A DNA stretch of 64,000 bases from Phoenix dactylifera (taxonomy: Eukaryota; Streptophyta; Magnoliopsida; Arecales; Arecaceae). The stretch spans positions 21,702,899 to 21,766,898 of the forward strand of contig NC_052394.1 of the NCBI RefSeq assembly GCF_009389715.1, read 5' to 3'. Shown piece by piece: positions 12,030 through 24,300 of the stretch. Numbering within the stretch: position 1 is the stretch's first letter; every line of letters begins with the position of its first letter. The notes beneath the pieces were generated by a model that saw only the letters and a program-made list of their open reading frames with translations, made no database searches and had not been told where the DNA came from. The position numbers and the translations under genes are program-made.

Positions 12030-15000
12030 CTAGCTATGCTTAGACAGGATGGACTCCACAACACCCTGAGCAATGGGATGATAACAGTCACGAGCCTCTG
12101 TGTAGATTCTCTTGGCTAACATCTTCTCTTCGTCCCTTCCGGTGCCTTGCACCAAAGCAGTATACAGCGGGCGGAGGTACTTCATCCTTCCCACTTGCTT
12201 TAAGGTCTTCTCAACCTCCCCAAAGTACTCTTTACATCCAGATGAGATGGCCAATTGAAGGAAAGCGACTTTCACCTCCCAATCTCTGGATTCTGCTAGC
12301 CGATAACGTGCATCTAGAGCAGCTACCTGCACCAACAAAGGAAGATGGGGCAGTTTTTGGATGAACTGGGATGCATTTTTCAATTCAATTATTCCATATG
12401 TCAAGTTAAAATGCTTGTAAAGAGGTGGCAGTCAAGGATCTCCAAGTGGGATATCGAGCAAGTCTGCCAAGAAAGCACCTTACAGATAAACAAGATTTCA
12501 AAACATCAAGAACAAGAAGGAATTAGTCCAAGAGGCTGTGCAAGAAAATTTAGCCTTGAGACAGTGGCTTAATGCAGAATACATCAGAATTGATACTCAA
12601 AACAAGCCTTATCCTGATACATCACCCTGTATTCTAACAATTCCCTTGAAATCATGATGGTGCCTGGAGAAATCTCTAGAGCAAATCAATGTGCAACTGG
12701 CCACGTCAGTGGCCCAAACGGATGCAGCCATAAAAGGTCAAGCAGAGGTTCAGACAAGCTAAAAGGGGATGCAGCTATTCATGTGGTCTTTTCTGACTGG
12801 CGGAAGGCCATAACATACAGTGGATTCGACACTGTCAACTAAAGCCTTTAGAGCAATCAGCTTCATGATAGGTGGAGAAATGAAATAGGAGAAAGTTCTC
12901 AAATTGTTCTTCATGGCTAGTTCTCTCATGATTCAAATTAACTCAGGCAGCAATCAGATTACAAACATCCCTGATTTTTTTCTGGATTACATTTGTTACA
13001 CCAAATTAGAACTCTCCTAAATAGTTTCGCACATATGCCAAGTGTCATAGTCCCATAATGACTAATAAAAGGGGTGCCACATGGCTTTATTAGTTTGGGC
13101 TGGTCCTCCCTCCCAACAACTTAAACTTTTAGGTTGTGAGTTTGTGCAAGTGATATCAAAGCCAAGCCCATTGTGAGTCACAACCTTTATTAGTTATGTG
13201 GGCCCCCCACAGAGGGCTATCATGGTCGAGGAGGACCGGGTAGGGTTGAGTAGGATCTGAGCCATGGAAGGGCCCCCCTCTCTTTTGTGACAAGGGCGTT
13301 ATGAGATTAGGCATGGAAGATTGTCATAGTCCCACATTGATTAATAATAAAAGTGCCACATAGATTTATTAGCCTGGGTGGTTCTCTTCTGATGTCTGCG
13401 ACACAAGTATGCCTCTAACTGATGTCCTGCCTTAATTTCATAAGTAAATGCAGCTTTATTGCCTGTAAGTTAAACCAAGTGGCTTGATGACTTTATTATA
13501 AAAGAGAAAAAATACCAAATTGTAGAAAACTACAATCAACTGTTCCCTGCTTTCCTTGTAGCTAGGACATATCAAGCAAAAACTCAAGATAAATTGTATT
13601 ATACAAGGAAAGACAAGTTAGGGTCCAAGACAAATTTCCTTTTGTGACGTTAGCACAAGGCCATGCTAAAGTGATCTTGTAGAAAGAGATGAATAAAAAA
13701 TGTCAATACACCTCCATTGTAATCAATAATAAAGAAATAAAAGAACATTCCAAATTAAAGAGAAGATGATGTCACCATCTTTAAGGCCATCTTAAACCAG
13801 GAAAATATCAAGAAAATTTCTGAAAAAAATGCAGGACTTTCCTCTTTCTTATTAATTAAGTTCTAGATCCTCACAAGATCTTGAAAAGAATAAATAATAA
13901 ACCTTCTCTTATATAGCAAATGGACCCTCTATTCCATGGTTAATAACAAGAGAACTGAATAAGAAAATTACCATGCTTGCTCTATACTCTTACACAAGCA
14001 TTATTAGCAGGGGAATTTTAGAGCCGTTAACCACTCTCATTCCTTCCATCAGACACATACCTATCCCTGCTTAGGAACAAAACCATCTTCACATAGATTT
14101 CTCAACAAAATAAGCCTGGAAAACTAACCAATTCTTCATCTATCAGTCTGCGCAACATATGCAACAGACATAAGCTAGACTGCTGGCTTATAGAAACATA
14201 AGCAATAAGAAACCAACATTCTAAAAAACATGTTGGTTTCTTATTAAATATGCCTACTCCAAAAAACAGCCTACAACCCTTGCATTGCTACAACTAAGCA
14301 CATAAGCTGATTTAGTAATTATGAAAAGGTGCCATGATGCATTTCGCAGATAATATAGTGTTAGTCGAGTTGACAGAATGTAAGAATAATCATCAAAATG
14401 TACAAGTATGAAAACTGAAAGACCTAGAATGAAATAATACGAAATATAAAACTGAGAGAGATATAAAGGAAAAAAATAAGAGACTTCAGAAAATGATAGT
14501 ATAGATATACCATATCGTCATGTTTATTATAAATATATAGGATCAAAGCATCAAGGTATCAAAGCGAGGTTCAAGAGTGTTGTGATAACTACATGCCTAA
14601 GACTAATGCCATCATTCTACAAGTAAGGTAGCAATGTTGCATATATCTGTAATGATTTGTGGATATTGCTGTTGAGGAGCAAATGAGAAGATGAACGAGT
14701 GATAAAGCAAAAAAGGATAATGTTAAGCACCAGTATGATCATACAGCAATTGACTAAAGAAAGGCATAAAAATGACATGCAGAGTGGTGGAAGATCAACT
14801 GAGACGATATTGACATATGAGACAAAGATCTCATGAGGTTTTTATATGGAGAAATACCACAATTGAACAAAACATAAACTGACATGAATAAAAGTTGAAG
14901 GCATGATTTTCAAAGATGCTACATTAATATAAAATGAAAGTATTCATCTTTAAGAAGTAGTCATAAGTATGTGGTCGAAACCAATTAATTCCAGCCTTGA

Positions 15001-17691
15001 TCAACCCATTTCTATTCAAATTTAACAATCATGAAGGCATACCAAAACTTTCCCTACTTTCAAGTTTCTTCTATCTAGAGGGAAAAAAGGAAAAGAGCTT
15101 GGCAAGTATTATATGGTGATTGACAAGATAACGTTAATGTAAAATATGTAAAATATAGAAGAATTCAGAACAGCTGGTGTTAGAAAAATGGTGAGTTAGC
15201 ACAATTAGCCTAAGAACGTTCAACACTGATCATTCAATATGCGAACCAGGAGCCTCTATATGGAGTGTTTGATTGACCGGCCATTCCGAGCACAGGTGGT
15301 TCGCTTTTATATTGTACCAAACAACAGAAAGAGACAAACTATATCCAGCTTCAATACTATAGTCCATCATTGTGAACATCAGTAACTAGATAAACCATTA
15401 GGTTTAATGTCAGGCTAGACAAATTTAAGAGGATTAAGGAAAACAAGGCCACTGACATGGTAAAGACAAAGCACTGTCTCAAATTTGTCTTGTCACCAAA
15501 AAATCATGTTGGTTGAGCTGGCACAACTGAAGAGAGTATCAACATCTCATGCAACACTAAGTTATAATAACTTCAACTACTAGCCTCCTATAGGTCACCA
15601 GGCATTTACAAGTATTAAGTAATGCCACAGGCCAAAATTATGTGTATATATCAACGTGGCTGCAACTCAGTGTTAATTGGAATCACTGCAGAATTTACTT
15701 TTTCCATTAAAAAGTACAACCATGCAAAAAATTATCATCCAAAGCCAGTACCTGAGAAGCTTCAACAGCTTTGGGCAGATTCTCCAAGTAAAGTTCCCAT
15801 TCCTGCCCATGCCAGTCTGCCACCTCGTCCTCCCTCGGCATCCTTCCAGCATTAAAATCCTTTGCCAGCAACACAATCTTTGTATAGATGGTTGACACTG
15901 GCTCCATGGCATCCGGAGGGATCCCAGTACCCTCCACCCAGAGCTTAAGATCAATTTGATTTTCTATTCCAGGCACATTTGCCTTCAGAAATTCAAGAAA
16001 TGTCTCTGTATCTATTGATTGGAACTTAAAAGTGGATATGTATTTCTTCAGAAACTCATCAAATGCTGGACGACCAATCTAAGAATCAACACAAGATGAG
16101 AAAGAAAGTAATGGATCCAACAAATTCTGAGCAGTCTTTAACCAATAGGAGTAAGAGAACACAAGCACATTCCAACTAGTACCTGGCGTTCTATGCGCAA
16201 GAGAAATTGGAACCCTTTCTCATATGGCACTTGAGAGTAGACAGCATCCGGGTCGATTCCTGCAAGTTTCGGCTTCAGCTTCGTGAACTCCATGTTGTCT
16301 TTGAACCTCTCCATCTCCTCATTCAAACCTCTCCAACCGATTCCACTGTTTAGAGCTGCCCGCTCCTCTCCCTGCACCACCTCCACAATTCTCCTCTCGG
16401 CATATGTAGTGAATCCCTACAAATTATTATTATGGAGACTGAAAAAAAATCCAAACTTTCATACATTGCAATGGAAAGAGAATGAAGAAGAAGAAGAAAC
16501 GGGGATGCAAATACGAGGAAAAAAATTTAACCTTATAAAATCAGGATGATGATGAAGAAGAAAAATCGAATCTTGGGGATGCAAATAAAAGAGAAATCCA
16601 ATCTTTCATAAATAGGAAGACGAAGAAGAAGAAGGAGAAAAATCTAATCTTTTTTAAAAGAAACGAAGAAAAATGGAATTTTGTGGGGTTAAGTTTCATA
16701 ATGGTACCTCATTGAGCCAGAAATCCTCGTTGGTCTTATTGGTGATGAGATTCCCCGTCCAGCTGTGGGCGAGCTCGTGCGCCACAACCTGGGCCCCGGA
16801 GGCGTCCCCCTTGATCACGGTGGGCGTGAGGAACACCATCCTGGGGTTCTCCATCCCGCCGTAGGGGAAGCTGGGAGGGAGCACCAGAAGGTCGAATCTT
16901 TCCCACTCGTAGGGCCCGAACAGCGCCTCCCCAACCCGAATCATCTCCTCCGTGCCGGCGAACTCCCTGGCCGCGGCGTCCAGCACGGCGGTACCGCCCT
17001 CGGCGTAGACCCTGGTCCTGGGGCCGACGTCCCGGAAGCCGATATCCCCGGCGGCGAAGGCGAAGAGGTAGGGGGGAATGGGCTGGTTCATGGCGAACTC
17101 CTCGACGACCCGGCCTTGGGCGCACCAGAGGGTGTCAGGGCAGGCGGGGCCGGCGTCGCCAGGGGCGGGGTCGCGGCAGGCGAGGTGGGCGGCGGCCATG
17201 ACGGCAGAGAGGGGGCGCGGGAGGTTGAGTTTGGCGGAGAAGCGGATGCGAGCGGCGGGGGTGTCCTGGCAGGGGAAGATGGAGCGGGCGTGGATGGACT
17301 GGCACTGGGTGAAGACGAAGGGGTGGGAGCGGGAGGACGTCTGGGCGGGGGAGAGCCACTGGAGGGCGGAGGAGGCGGGGGTGGTGGAGAAGGTGAGGAG
17401 GAGGGAGGAATGGGAGGAGAGGGAGACGGTGAGGGCTTGGCCGAGGATGCGGTCAGGGTTGGAAGGGGAGAGGGAGAAGGGGAGGGGGGAGCCGGAGAGG
17501 GGGTCGAGGGCGGAGAGGTTTGAGAGGGAGCGGGTGTCGAGGGTGAGGGGCCCGGTGTGGGGGGAGGGGAGGGTGAGGAGGGCGGATCCCAGGATGGTCG
17601 ACGTCGCGAAATCCAGGTAGAGGGTGAGGGAGACGTGGGTCGCGAATGGCTGGCTCGCGTCGGCGCACGAGTGCGGGTCCAAAGGAGCCAT
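12030..17691 (-). CDS. Leukotriene A4 hydrolase-type M1 aminopeptidase
   Basis: Zinc aminopeptidase of family M1. The plant members trim N-terminal residues and are related to LTA4 hydrolase; leukotriene synthesis itself is not expected in plants. Four exons: 16708-17691, 16183-16416, 15752-16078, 12030-12326, all phase 0, giving 613 aa (plant homologues are about 615). The ATG at 17691 gives MAPLDPHSCADASQP; an in-frame upstream ATG at 17826 adds 45 low-complexity residues and is less likely. The substrate motif GGMEN is near residues 278-282, the zinc site HELAH at 305-309 and the third ligand Glu at 328 (HEXXH-X18-E). The C-terminal helical domain ends QGVVESILSKHS. Exon 1 is very GC-rich and the others are AT-rich. 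Intron 3 is 3.4 kb with a TRIM and a hairpin. The gene is divergent with TON1. Confidence 0.95.
13043..13383 (+). mobile_element. TRIM family 2, partly preserved
   Basis: A terminal repeat starting TGTCATAGTCCCA at 13043 (LTR about 106 bp, to 13148) is followed by a primer-binding-site-like TGATATCAAAGCC (13151-13163). A second copy of the repeat start lies at 13322 and is recognisable to about 13383, where similarity fades. The internal part is short and non-coding. It lies in intron 3 of the aminopeptidase gene, is worn, and lacks a clean 3' end. Confidence 0.6.
14186..14245. repeat. Two adjacent hairpins, one with perfect 16-bp stem
   Basis: AATAAGAAACCAACAT at 14204-14219 is the exact reverse complement of 14230-14245, with a 10-base loop. 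Directly before it, GCTTAT...ATAAGC at 14186-14203 forms a second small hairpin. The site lies inside aminopeptidase intron 3. It may be the core of a decayed MITE; I see no flanking target duplication. Confidence 0.7.
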
Positions 17692-18327
17692 TCTTTCCCT
17701 CTTCTCTTCTTCTTGTTTTCTTCCTTCCGGAGAGCGAGATCGTGGCAGAAGCGACGACCGGATAGTCGGGGGACGGGGGTTTTGAGAGCTCGGAGGTACG
17801 ATGAAAGGGTTCGCAGGTGATCGCAATGACAGTAACCAACTTTAGATCCCGTTTCATTGGCCTTTCACGGAATCGACGGGCTTACGATTCACGCCGACCG
17901 TTGGATATCACGTGGTTGCATCTCGGGACACCTGCGAACGCTTGCGACGATTTTTTTTTTACCTCTTTTCGTTTCCGCACTTTCTGATGAAACGGGGCGA
18001 CTGCATTTTTCCTTTCTGATGAACTGAACTCAGCAATTACTGTGACGACTTTAGCTCTATGCAACACGTAAGTCTATTTTGAATCACAGCCGTCAAGATT
18101 GCAGACAGGCAAAGCGTCGCGGAGTCCCAGATATTGTACGGATGTTGCAATTGAACAGTAAATGACGTGGCGAGGATCCAGACCGTTACTATAACATTTG
18201 GTGAAAGGAGGGCGAAAGGAAAGAAAGAGAGGCGACACAGAACGGAGGAGGAAAGAGATCTGGCGGGCTTAGGAGGAGAAGAGAAGAAAGAAAAGGAGAC
18301 GAGAGAGTGAGAGAGAGCGAGGGCGAG
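17692..18327. promoter_or_regulatory. Shared bidirectional promoter region
   Basis: Only 636 bp separate the start codons of the aminopeptidase (-) and TON1 (+), so both promoters and 5' leaders must lie here. The TON1 side has a GA-rich leader (18220-18325). No clear TATA box is placed well for either gene, as expected of broadly expressed genes. Confidence 0.7.
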
Positions 18328-21300
18328 ATGGACGATTACGCGAGGGAGATGATGGACCTCAAGACCCTCGTTACTCGCACTCTGGAAAAGAAAGGTGTGC
18401 TCGCCAAGATTAGGGTAATCCCGCCTTCCTCTGATTTCCCCTCTCTCTTTTGCTTGCATCGATTCTAGGGCTCGCAAGAACGAATCAGCTCTCTTTCTTC
18501 GGGAAAGAAAGTTAGGGTTTCACCTCTTGAATTTCGTTTTTTTTTCCTTTTTTTTTTAATTTTTCTGTATGATTTGGAGATTAGCAAATATTTCCCAAGA
18601 GATATGTCGGAATGGATGGATTTGTGTTTTTTTGAACTGATTCTGCTATAGGGTTTAGTGGGCCTTTTTCATCTCTTGTTTTCTTTTAATTGTGAGCAAA
18701 TGCTGTAGTGTAGCAGCACAATAGTAATGATTAGGACTAATTTTGGCCTTTAATTATAGTTTTCTAGCCATGAAGAAGCAAATACCATATGCTTTTCTGG
18801 AAGTTATTAAAAGTATAAATTAATGCATGCTTGTGATCTAATTCCTAATGGATTTGAGTTATTGTATGGGTTCTTTCTTCTGATTGCACGCTGATTTTTA
18901 TGGCTGCATGGCATAGCAAAATATCTGAGTATGCCTGTGGAATTGTGTCCGGAAATTTAGTGACCACTCAACAAAGAAAAGTTCGGTTTTTTTTTTTTTA
19001 AGAATATGGGAGTATGATTTGATACGTTTGGATGCTGAAATTTGCTTTCTCCATTAGGGTTCCACTAGAGATTTTAATCGTGTATGCTGTTTTCATGTTT
19101 CTATTCGATATACACTGTTCTGATCCCGTTGTATGAATTCTCATCTTTTAAAAATTTTAACCATATTCATTATATGGTGGTACTCCTTACAGCATACATT
19201 GAGGTTATTTAGATATCCAAAAATTACTTATTGAAATGTTAATTTGGAATTTATATTTTGTGTCTATTATTGTGTTAGGCTGAGCTTAGGGCAAGTGTTT
19301 TTGAGGCAATAGAAGAAGAGGATCAGGTTCTTCAAAATGAAGAGGGCGTACCTCCTGCATTGCTCGGTAGCTGCAATGATCCTGCTAAGCAGCTGCATGC
19401 CTCTTCTTCAGGTTTCTGCTTATGCTTCCACAAATGTGGTCTATCATTCGTCAGATTTATATTTTTTTGAAGTTCAGCTGTATGGGATCAATTCAGTTAA
19501 ATGATATGGTATTGTGCCTACTTAAACTTACAAGCACTCGACCTTCATATGTTAACCCAAGTAAACTATCAACACAACATGATTATAAAACTTATAGAGC
19601 TTTATTAAAGGATTTAAGCTACAAACCAGATTGATTCTTCCATCTACTATTAAAATTGGCTCTGTATTTTTAGACACAATCTTGTAACTTATATCATCTG
19701 ATATTGTGGAAGCTGTTCTGTGATTTAATCGAGTCCAGTGTAACCTTGTTTGACTTGGACTTGTTTTGTTAAATTCTCCTCGTTCAGACTTCAGCTTGAT
19801 TTTAAGTCCATCATATGTTCTTGAGCTAAACTTAGAACTAGACAAGCTAATCTTAGCTCAATAGAAGTAATAACTATTACTTGGATAAAGAGTTGAAATC
19901 TTGCTTCTCTTTGCTTGTAAATTCTGTTCCAGCCTCTTTTAGTTTTTAATTCTCATTTCTAGGTATGTTAATTAATATCTTCTACTTGTTGCAGGAAGGC
20001 TACTTACAGCATTAATATGTGAATACTTGGAGTGGGCCCAGCTAGGCCACACACTTAAAGTTTACTTGCCTGAGTGTAATTTGGTAATCATGTAATTTAT
20101 TCTACTTTTTCAGAAATGCTATTTTAGAAAGATTGATTATAAAAATATTAGGATAACAAGTTTACCTTCTTTTGTTTTATTTGCTTTTCAGCCAAAGGAC
20201 TTTTGGAAAGCTGAACTGAGAGATTTCAGTAGCAAAAATGGTTATGACATGAATAGGGGTGGTGAAAGTGGTCCTTTACTTTTAGATGTTCTCGAAGGAT
20301 ATCTAAAATATGAGGTCTGGTTCTGCTCGTCTAACTTTACCAACTCATTGCTATTTATTTACTGTTTTACTTTTGTTTTTGAATACACTGGGAATTCTAT
20401 CAAGATGCATAAATATGATGTAGACACAACATTGGTGGATTTTATTTTAATAATGATGTATATTTCAAAGGTTATAAGCTGAAAGGATTTAGCAAACGAG
20501 AAAGAGAAAGGTCCTTCAGATTTTGTATTTGGTTTACAAGGAAAATCAGGGGCTCAGGTGCTTTAGTATCCATGGGCTTTTTCAACTAAATCTAGTATTC
20601 TAGGATCCTTCGATTTGACTGCTTGGGTTTAAATGATTTATCCATGGAAATAAGCATATCCACTCATCGGTATAGTGTGTTTCATATTAATATCTTTTCC
20701 TTCCATATCTGTCCTTGATAAATTTAATATATTAAGAAGCCATTGTCGAGTTGGATGCAGCTACAGAGGGGTTTAATATCTAATTATTTGGTAAAAATAT
20801 CTGATCAAGTTTTTAAATATGTGCCTTAATTTCAATAGTTCAAGGGTGAATTAATTCCTTGTCAACATTAACCCACACATGCTTTGGTAAGCCATTAGAA
20901 TATTTTGAAGTGGAGATCATCGTTAAACCAAACTTAAACCAACCTCCTTTTTTTGCATGTCCTTCATTCGAGTTGCCCTATTCACCAATAACTAATCTGC
21001 ACTTGCTCAATATGGACATTATCCCAAATATTTGGATTAATAAAAAGTTCGGTTGCTTTGATATTTATCCGAAACTTATATTAGGTGCATGATGTATATT
21101 CGAAAACCAACTTAAAAGAGTTTGAGATGGTTAATATAACTGTTTTTAAGCTAAAAATACCTTACCTTAGGAAGTGGGCTTTATTCCTCCCAACCACAAC
21201 TTTTTTTAGGTAGTCATATTTACATGCAGAAATTTTAATCCAAACAATAGTAAGAGCAAGTTGTGGTTTTACAGTTTTCGATTTTCTTAAATTCTTCTTC

Positions 21301-24300
21301 GTAGATTTTCTTATCTCTTAACAAATAAGCTCCATAGCCCTTTTCTACTTAATGTTCCTCCTTTCTCCAAAATGAGAAGGTCATCTCCTAATAAGGGTGG
21401 CAATTTTTGGCCTGGACCTGCCAGCCTGCCTTAAATGAATAGGTTTGGATCAGGGTTTTCTACAAATTGGCTGTGTTTGGGTTACTTGAGATCAACTCAG
21501 TTGTAAATGGATTGAGTTTGGATTTGGCCCTTGTATCTGATGGGCCACCATGGGTTGGACCGACCCTTAAACCTGGTCCTACGCTCCTTCAGCAAGGGTA
21601 CTTTGGCAGGGGGTTATGGGGGACTTGGGTTCATGTGATTAGGAAGGTCGTGTGGTTAATTGTGAAGGAGGATGAAATATACCAAACAGGGAGCTGGATT
21701 GGATAGCATCTTTAGGATTTATCATGGTTTCTTTAATACAGTTTATCTATCTCATCTTTTTTGCCCAACGTTAGATCCGCTCTTCTTATCTTCATTTTGT
21801 TTTAATTTTGTAAGGTATGGGACTAAAAATTGAACCTACAAGTGGGTTGACAATTTGGGTACATGTGCAAATAAAATAATTGGGTTGGCTATATGTTTGA
21901 TCTTTTTAATCTGATTATAAATTGGTTGGGTATGGTTTGAAACAAGATTCGCCGTCTCGGTACCGATTCTCGTACCGGTGCCACACTAGTACGGTGCCAG
22001 CACGGTACAGTGCAAAAAAATTTTGGCGTACCGAATGTCGATACGTCATCCGTACTGGATACTGATACCGTATGGTACGTTCTGTATCGCCCAGTTTGGG
22101 CCGGTACGGCGTACCATGGTTTGAAGGCTTTTTGGTTCAATCCAAATTTTACAAAATCTATCTCCACCCCTATCTCTTGTCATGTAAGTAACTCCTCGGG
22201 TGTGGAATGTAAAGGCAAAGGTTGAACGCACCAAGCACATGCTCCAACCGTGCTTACAGTCACCATGCTTATAGTGGACATTTGTGGACCCTAGGATCTG
22301 ACATGGATCCCCGGTTAGTGAAATGTCGTCCTTTGAGAGAATGGTGACACCATTTCATTTAGATCAGACTCTTCTTTCATTCTTGTTAAGGTCGTCAGGG
22401 CATCACATTTTAAGAGACATTTATTAGGTCTAGTTAGGATGCTTGTAGGGTCAGATTTGTATGATATGGTGCTAACTTTATCAGGTGATCAGATAGGTTG
22501 CCTTTTTTTTATGATATGCTATTTTGCATCCTTAACACCAATATGGTGCTAGCAAATCTTGAGGGATTTTGTCGACGAAGGAACAAGAAGTGAAACATTA
22601 AATGGATCAGTCTCCATTCTTTGATCCATCACCAGGTCTTGTTTAAACAAGAATTATCAAAGATTCTATACCCCCCCCCCCTTTTCTCCACAATTTACAT
22701 CCATCGTGGTGCGGACACCAGTACCGAACCGTCTGTTACGCGGGGCCGCAGTTGTCGCAGAAGGACGGTCCAACCACTTTCGTTGTGGCTGGATTGATTT
22801 ATTTTATTTTGTTTTATTTTATGTTGATTGGGCTTGTTTGCATATTTTCATTTTAGGATTGTTTTATTTGTAGGCGTCTCTTTGTTATTTCGTGATCCTA
22901 TATATATGGGTTCATGCACTTGTTTAGAGTTATGGAATGATTGAATGAAAATAGCCTCTTCTTCTCTGAAACCCTAGTGTAAAGCCACGGCTAGAGCCAG
23001 ATGAGAAGTCTGGTTCTCCTCCTTTCCTCTCATCTTCTCTTCTTCCTCCTTCTTCCCTCTCCTTCTTGCAGTTGTCCTGCATCAACTTTGGTATCAGAGC
23101 ATCATTGTAAGGAATGTTTTTTTTTCAATTTTTGAATAATATTGTATTCCAATGAGGCAGACAAGTCCTCCTTATGATGCTAGTATTTGTCACTTTAAGA
23201 TACTTTTATAACTTGATGTTGTATCTTGTCAAGAGCTTACCGATAAATGCAAAAAGAAAAGATATCTTGTTCATTGCTACTCTAGATGTACCCAGATAAA
23301 TATTGGAAACTTTGTCGTAAACCAAACTTCTTTTTTCTTGGCTTTGTGGTGACAATTGCTGGCTTTGCGATGATGAAGAAATCTGTTCTGAACATTCAAA
23401 CCACATTTTCACGCATACACACGACTGATTATGTGATATCTTTGTTAAAAATGAAAATGTTATCTAATGATTGCATGCTTCTAAAAATTGTTATGTCCAT
23501 TCCAAGTTGCAATCTTTTCATGCATCTGTATACTTTCATAATATGTTTTTTGTGTAAGATAATTGTAAAGAAGTTTACCTGTTGTACAATGATAAATGAC
23601 TACTTCTGTTTAGCTAAGGTACAAATGTTGGACATGTATTGACACCTATACTAGCATTGGCAATCCATTCTAGATTCTTTTGATTGAAAAAAAAACTTAT
23701 TTCTATATAAAAGAATAGAATGATACCATCTTTTACAGACCACATGTCAAAGAAATCGATATCCTCATCATGAAACTCCTAGACTGCTGCCTTAAACCCA
23801 AGTCGGAACCCTTTCCAATCTTTTATTGTTGTCCTCATATTATCCTGATTATACCAACTTCGTTTTCTTAATGAGTGGTTGATGGGTCTCCCATCTCTGC
23901 ATTAAAAAAGAGAAAGAAGAAGAAAAAGAAGACATTTATATACTTTAGCAGCTATCAAGGCAACAAAGGCAACCAGTTTGCAGCGGTTGCCCTGTCTTGA
24001 TTTCTTTTAAGACTGAGAAATACTTGATTTTCTTGTAGGTTTAATGCCGCCTTAATTCAAATCCCATTCCTAAAGTGAAGATGTGGCTTATATATTTGTT
24101 TTTCTCATTATAATAATTTCAATAAATAAGGGATCACATCAACTATATTTAATTTGCTGCTCTGAGCTTAATATCATTTTCCTCGTATATGGCTTTTCAA
24201 TTATCCATACATTAGATACCAGCATGCTTTGCAAGTTGGAAATCTTTTTGTATCTCTTGACATGTCAATATACACTGTTACCCTTACCCCCCCTCCCCAC

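Noticed and set aside
16765-17620. Long plus-strand frames (252 and 180 codons) opposite the aminopeptidase first exon
   Set aside because: They are antisense shadows of a very GC-rich exon. The products are Gly/Glu/Arg-rich low complexity, while the minus strand encodes the catalytic domain.
18037-18477. 146-codon minus-strand frame over TON1 exon 1
   Set aside because: It is antisense to a well-supported exon and to the GA-rich leader, with no recognisable domain.
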